A DNA stretch of 18,910 nt, from assembly GCA_900541925.1 (NCBI GenBank), contig UQMB01000022.1, forward strand, positions 1-18,910, given 5' to 3'. A program made the translations under genes and the position numbers. Shown here piece after piece: positions 15,948-18,910 of this stretch (position 1 is the first letter of the stretch; each line of letters begins with the position of its first letter). The DNA is from an uncultured Bacteroidales bacterium. GTDB taxonomy: Bacteria > Bacteroidota > Bacteroidia > Bacteroidales > UBA932. The notes under the pieces are model-generated. The model saw only the letters and a list, made by a program, of their open reading frames with translations, searched no databases and was not told the DNA's origin.

Positions 15948-17225
15948 ATGAAGACAAAAGCAGTACGACTTTACGGAAAAGACGATCTGAGGCTCGAAGA
16001 ATTCGAGCTGCCGCAGATCAAAGAAGATGAAATCCTGGCCAAGGTGGTCAGCGACAGCATCTGTATGTCATCATATAAGGCTGCACATCAGGGCCCTGAG
16101 CACAAGAGGGTCCCGGACGATGTGGCTGTGAACCCCACAATCATCGGCCACGAGTTCGCCGGAGAGATCGTGGAGGTCGGCAAGAAGTGGCAGTCCGAGT
16201 TCAAGGCGGGCGACAAGTTCTCCATCCAGCCGGCCCTCACCTATGAGGGCGGTCCTGTGGGAGTGCTCTCAGCTCCGGGCTACTCATATAAGTACATCGG
16301 CGGAGACGCCACTTATGTGGTGATTCCTGCAGAAGTGATGGAGCAGGGCTGCCTGCTGCCTTACAAGGGCGAAGGCTTCTACCCGGCATCACTCAGCGAG
16401 CCTCTCTCCTGCGTGATCGGCGCGATGCACGCCTGCTATCACACCACCCCTGGTTCTTATGTCCACTCGATGGAGATAAAGGACGGAGGCAAGATGGCTC
16501 TCCTCGCCGGCGTCGGACCTATGGGTCTCGCCTGCATCAACTATGTGCTGCACCGCGAGGACAGGCATCCTGCGCTCTTCGTCGTCACAGACATCGACCA
16601 GGCCAGGCTTGACCGCGCCGCCACCCTCTACACCAAGGAGTTCGCCGCTTCAAGGGGGATCGATCTCCGCTATGTGAACACCGGCGCAGTCGCAGACCCT
16701 GTGGCGGCGCTCCGTGAAATCACCGGCGGGGAAGGATACGATGAGGTTGTAGTAATGGCCCCTGTGGCCGCATTAGTGGAGCAGGCCGACGCCATCCTCG
16801 GCTTCGACGGCTGCCTCAACTTCTTCTCCGGCCCAGGCAGGGCAGACTTCAAGGCCCCGTTCAACTTCTACAATGTCCACTACGCCTCAACCCATGTGGT
16901 AGGCACCAGCGGCGGCAACACCGATGACATGAAGGAAGCCCTCCATCTGATGGGCAAGGGCATGGATCCCGCCGGCCTCGTCACACACATCGGCGGACTC
17001 AACGCAGTGATAGACACGACCCTCAACCTGCCATCTGTACCTGGCGGCAAGAAACTCATCTACACCCACATAGAGATGCCTCTGGTGGCCATAGCGGACT
17101 TCGGCAAGAAGGGCGAGACCAATCCGGTCTACGCCGAGCTCGACAAGATCTGCAAGGCACACAACGGTCTCTGGAGCGTCGAGGCGGAGAACTATCTCCT
17201 CTCCCACGCGGAGAATCTCGACTAA
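15948..17225 (+). CDS. yggP: Zinc-dependent alcohol dehydrogenase of the YggP / L-sorbose-1-phosphate reductase type
   Basis: A 425-residue medium-chain dehydrogenase. Catalytic zinc ligands are Cys39 (SDSICMSSYK), His68 and Glu69 (GHEFAGE). The nucleotide-binding loop is LLAGVGPMGLA near 185-195. It closely resembles E. coli YggP along its length, with shared blocks such as EHKRVPDD, NFYNVHY, THVVGTSGG, VTHIGGL and LNLPSVPGGKKLIY. The four-cysteine structural-zinc lobe of classical alcohol dehydrogenases is absent. Relatives such as SorE reduce a ketose-1-phosphate to a hexitol phosphate. Together with the aldolase/SDR gene this suggests phosphorylated sugar metabolism, although the true substrate of YggP is not established. 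It is the last gene of the block, 19 nt after the tricorn gene. Confidence 0.85.
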   Translation: MKTKAVRLYGKDDLRLEEFELPQIKEDEILAKVVSDSICMSSYKAAHQGPEHKRVPDDVAVNPTIIGHEFAGEIVEVGKKWQSEFKAGDKFSIQPALTYEGGPVGVLSAPGYSYKYIGGDATYVVIPAEVMEQGCLLPYKGEGFYPASLSEPLSCVIGAMHACYHTTPGSYVHSMEIKDGGKMALLAGVGPMGLACINYVLHREDRHPALFVVTDIDQARLDRAATLYTKEFAASRGIDLRYVNTGAVADPVAALREITGGEGYDEVVVMAPVAALVEQADAILGFDGCLNFFSGPGRADFKAPFNFYNVHYASTHVVGTSGGNTDDMKEALHLMGKGMDPAGLVTHIGGLNAVIDTTLNLPSVPGGKKLIYTHIEMPLVAIADFGKKGETNPVYAELDKICKAHNGLWSVEAENYLLSHAENLD

Positions 17226-17255
17226 GGAGTTGAGAAAATAAATTGCCGCAAAACG

Positions 17256-17332
17256 GTTCGGGGAGCATAGGTTTTGCCGAACGAATGCGCAGTACAGGCG
17301 GTTCGGTTCGAGAAAGGCCTGGTTTGCCGAAC
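17256..17332. repeat. Two related GTTCGG...TTTGCCGAAC hairpin units in tandem
   Basis: Unit 1 pairs GTTCGG (17256-17261) with CCGAAC (17277-17282). Unit 2 pairs GTTCGG (17301-17306) with CCGAAC (17327-17332). Both units begin CGGTTCGG and end TTTGCCGAAC. The motif TTTGCCGAA also occurs on the minus strand at 599-591, next to the solo repeat copy near the other end of the window. They lie 31 to 107 nt after the yggP stop and could act in termination or RNA stability, or be part of the neighbouring element. Confidence 0.6.
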
Positions 17333-17338
17333 AGTTTT

Positions 17339-17504
17339 AGAAGTTGTTTTGGATTTATTTGTCATAAGTTTTATGAAGATTTTTCTGTCAGAGTTTTTTC
17401 TGGATTTTGAGAAAGATAGTAGAACTATCTGACCGAAAAAGCCAGGAAAAAATATGGCGAAAAAGCAAGTAAAAGAATTTTCAACATAAATCAAAACAAC
17501 TTCT
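17339..17504. mobile_element. MITE-like imperfect palindrome, 166 bp, no transposase
   Basis: The ends are inverted repeats: AGAAGTTGTTTTGGATTTAT at 17339-17358 and its near reverse complement at 17486-17504 (one base gap). The centre is a perfect 7-bp stem, AGATAGT (17414-17420) and ACTATCT (17424-17430), around the loop AGA. The arms between are T-rich on one side and A-rich on the other and match partly. The element is strongly AT-rich and has no gene. A diverged copy of its right end sits at 526-560. Non-autonomous elements with terminal inverted repeats look like this, but I see no clear target duplication, so a structured RNA or terminator function is also possible. Confidence 0.55.
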
Positions 17505-17527
17505 TAAGGGCGCCTCGGAAGCGGGCG

Positions 17528-17561
17528 GCCTCCTGCTCAACACAAGAGCATCGCAGGAGGC
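17528..17561 (+). terminator. GC-rich hairpin, possible terminator of the dehydrogenase operon
   Basis: GCCTCCTGC (17528-17536) pairs perfectly with GCAGGAGGC (17553-17561) around a 16-nt loop, followed by TGCCTGTTT. It lies about 300 nt after the yggP stop. The U-rich tail is weak, so termination is only a suggestion. Confidence 0.4.
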
Positions 17562-17619
17562 TGCCTGTTTCCGTGCTTTTGCTGCCATAGTGCCGGGCAG
17601 GAGCCGGAGCCACACGACG

Positions 17620-17657
17620 CAGGTGTGAGCCGATTCGACGGGAACGGCTCACACCTG
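17620..17657. repeat. Perfect 12-bp inverted repeat CAGGTGTGAGCC / GGCTCACACCTG
   Basis: CAGGTGTGAGCC (17620-17631) and GGCTCACACCTG (17646-17657) are exact reverse complements with a 14-nt spacer. The right arm occurs again at 17730-17741 as part of the direct repeat. It could be a protein-binding site or an RNA hairpin. Confidence 0.6.
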
Positions 17658-17765
17658 GTAGAGGAGGGTGCCGCAGAGGGCCATGCCGGGCATGTGGGCG
17701 GCCCAGATAGCAGCAGAAACGCCGGAACAGGCTCACACCTGGAAGCGATAGGTGCCGCAGATGGC
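17641..17765. repeat. Direct repeat with 84-bp spacing (two copies)
   Basis: Copy 1 (17641-17681) and copy 2 (17724-17765) share GGAAC, GGCTCACACCTGG, GGTGCCGCAGA and GGC, separated by equal-length variable bases apart from one inserted base after GGAAC. The main blocks are exactly 84 bp apart. On the minus strand both copies read TGCGGCACC...CAGGTGTGA, so each could end a short open frame with (Y/F)QV and a stop. I do not recognise the sequence. Confidence 0.6.
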
Positions 17766-17983
17766 AAGACGGTACACGCGCGGAGGTTTCCGTCGGCCTC
17801 GGTCATGACGGGAGGCCAGGCAGGACTCTCAAAGCAGGATGCGCGTGATCGACCCGCACTGCCAGACCCCGTCGGTCATGTCGCCCACGGCCAGAACGCC
17901 CTCTAGAAGGGGTGCCCTTGACCGAGGCTGGCGGAATTCTCGGTGACCGCGGAGGAACGGCGACAGACACATGGCGACTGAAG

Positions 17984-18002
17984 CATCAGGAGTTTCCTGA
18001 TG
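17984..18002. repeat. Small perfect hairpin CATCAGGA-GTT-TCCTGATG
   Basis: An 8-bp perfect stem (17984-17991 with 17995-18002) around a 3-nt loop, 18 nt before the terminator hairpin. It has no T-tract on either strand, so its role is unclear. Confidence 0.45.
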
Positions 18003-18020
18003 TGACTGCCCCGATATATG

Positions 18021-18051
18021 AAGGGCCTCACCTTTTTCCGGTGAGGCCCTT
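18021..18051 (-). terminator. Strong terminator hairpin after the minus-strand fimbrillin-like gene
   Basis: AAGGGCCTCACC (18021-18032) pairs perfectly over 12 bp with GGTGAGGCCCTT (18040-18051) around the loop TTTTTCC. It lies 26 nt beyond the stop codon of the minus-strand gene. The T-tract is short on both strands, and the hairpin may work in both directions between the convergent units. Confidence 0.75.
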
Positions 18052-18077
18052 TGGTTGCTGAATATGTCGCGCGGGGA

Positions 18078-18910
18078 CTAAATGAACTTGCTCTTGTCGA
18101 TGGCGACTCCCTTGACACTCTTTCCATCAGTCACAAGCGTCTTGCCGGTGAACTTGGCGGTCTTGCCTGGCTTTGCGAATGTGCCGTCCGTACCCCTCTC
18201 GAAAAGGCGGAACTCGATATCAGCATTGTTGAATTTGCAATCCCAATAATAGAAGGCGACCCCGTCAGCATCAGGGACTCCGCCCTGATAACCATAGTTG
18301 TTCGCCGATCCGCCACCGAACGTCGGACAAGAAGAATTATGCCTTATTACCAAAGCTCCTGTAGAATAAAGATACTTCGCCGTCCCCGAAGTTGTGACGT
18401 CCACAGTCTGGAGGATATAGTCCCTGGCCTTCGCCGGATCAAGACCCTTCACAAGTACCTTGAATGCGGAATATGTTTCCCAGTCCGCAATGGTTGCCGT
18501 CAACTTGTTGCCGTCATAAGCGTAGGCAACACCCGTCTTGAAATAAGACAATTGCCTAAAATAGGTGTCTGCATAATTCAGCTCAGAAGACAGCTCCTCT
18601 TCATAGGGATAAAACCACACGGCACCATTATAGTGCACGTGTCTATATCCGGACAGGTTATTGGAACCTTCATATACGGCCAGGAACTGGCCGCTCGACT
18701 TGAGGCTCCGGTCGGCGGCGAGGGCTCCGGCAGTCCACTTCGAGCCGTCATACGTGATGACAAGGTCAGGAGTCGGGTTGTCCGCCTTCTCGGTGTTGTT
18801 CCAGTCGTCGAACCACAGGTTGAGTTTGTCGCCGGCCGCCCATCCGGCCTTTACGGCCTTGGTGTCTCCCGCACCGTCGAATCCGGCGATGTTGAGGTCA
18901 AGGATGATAC
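18078..18910 (-). CDS. Fimbrillin-like surface protein, C-terminal ~277 residues (5' end outside window)
   Basis: The frame is open on the minus strand from the window edge to the TAG at 18080-18078; the GTG at 18638 lies inside the gene. Near the visible N-terminal end it has FDGAGDTKAVKAGWAAGDKL followed by NLWFDDWNN. The pattern of a TKAVKxGWxxGDxxxxWFDD stretch and then a YDGSKWTAG strand is common in Bacteroidales fimbrillin-family and related surface lipoproteins. Later parts (AVYEGSNNLSGY, FYPYEEELSSELNYAD, KLTATIADWETYSAFKV) continue as beta-rich sequence, with no catalytic motif. The signal peptide is not visible. It is convergent with the dehydrogenase operon and ends at its own terminator. 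The fold is inferred from pattern, so the exact subfamily is uncertain. Confidence 0.65.
   Translation of the reverse strand, partial: IILDLNIAGFDGAGDTKAVKAGWAAGDKLNLWFDDWNNTEKADNPTPDLVITYDGSKWTAGALAADRSLKSSGQFLAVYEGSNNLSGYRHVHYNGAVWFYPYEEELSSELNYADTYFRQLSYFKTGVAYAYDGNKLTATIADWETYSAFKVLVKGLDPAKARDYILQTVDVTTSGTAKYLYSTGALVIRHNSSCPTFGGGSANNYGYQGGVPDADGVAFYYWDCKFNNADIEFRLFERGTDGTFAKPGKTAKFTGKTLVTDGKSVKGVAIDKSKFI

Larger units (their letters stand above)
17226..18077. other. 850-bp region without a convincing gene, rich in repeats and hairpins
   Basis: No frame here looks like a real protein; the short open frames have no recognisable domain and overlap each other on both strands. The region separates two convergent units, the + strand dehydrogenase operon and the - strand fimbrillin-like gene. 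It contains, in order, two GTTCGG/CCGAAC hairpins, a 166-bp AT-rich palindrome, a GC-rich hairpin, an 84-bp-spaced direct repeat with an attached 12-bp inverted repeat, an unassigned GC-rich stretch (about 17766-17983), a small hairpin and a strong terminator. Base composition jumps sharply from AT-rich before 17505 to GC-rich after it, which suggests pieces of different origin. Confidence 0.65.

Noticed and set aside
17641..17765. Possible CRISPR array from the repeated GGCTCACACCTGG
   Set aside because: There are only two copies, the repeat is interrupted by variable bases, the spacing is 84 bp, and no cas gene is nearby.
17625..17906. A 93-codon open frame on the plus strand in the repeat region
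   Set aside because: It has no recognisable domain, overlaps open frames on the other strand, contains the direct repeats and has no promoter or ribosome-binding signal that I can support.

Overview
The window looks like a chromosomal segment from a member of the Bacteroidota, most likely an uncultured gut-type Bacteroidales. Four things support this: fimbrillin-like surface protein genes at both edges, a good Bacteroidota-type promoter (TAnnTTTG -7 box with a TTG about 20 nt upstream), AT-rich leaders without clear Shine-Dalgarno sequences, and family-typical proteins (fused E1 alpha/beta dehydrogenase, tricorn-like S41 peptidase, paired short ChrA proteins, DUF1016). The genus cannot be fixed from the sequence alone. 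I see no rRNA, tRNA, CRISPR array or intact transposase.

Layout. (1) 1-504: C-terminal part of a fimbrillin-like gene (+) with a strong terminator. (2) 505-1197: no intact gene, but not empty. It holds one copy of a dispersed repeat (526-560) and, on the minus strand, a collapsed phosphate-uptake operon made of the PstA tail, two pieces of PstB and the PhoU tail, joined by deletions in three reading frames. (3) 1198-2115: a DUF1016/YhcG protein lacking the segment that carries its nuclease active site. (4) 2136-4320: two overlapping half-size ChrA transporters followed by a short, exported GH20-like protein without the catalytic Asp-Glu pair. (5) 4312-17225: a promoter and seven tightly packed genes on +: E2, E3 and fused E1 of a 2-oxo acid dehydrogenase complex, a divergent PHP-domain protein, a class II aldolase/SDR fusion, a tricorn-like peptidase, and a YggP/SorE-like zinc dehydrogenase. 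(6) 17226-18077: 850 bp without a convincing gene, rich in structure: two GTTCGG/CCGAAC hairpins, a 166-bp imperfect palindrome resembling a MITE, an 84-bp-spaced direct repeat, several hairpins and a strong terminator. (7) 18078-end: 5'-truncated fimbrillin-like gene on the minus strand.

How it may work together. The seven-gene block could be one transcription unit. The aldolase/SDR fusion and YggP-like enzyme suggest phosphorylated sugar or deoxysugar metabolism yielding C3 units. The dehydrogenase complex would then turn a 2-oxo acid such as pyruvate into acyl-CoA and NADH. No kinase, isomerase or sugar transporter is present, so the substrate is unknown and the pathway is an inference. 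The most unusual structural signals are the serial deletions between about 650 and 1940 and the repeat copies found on both sides of the main gene block.
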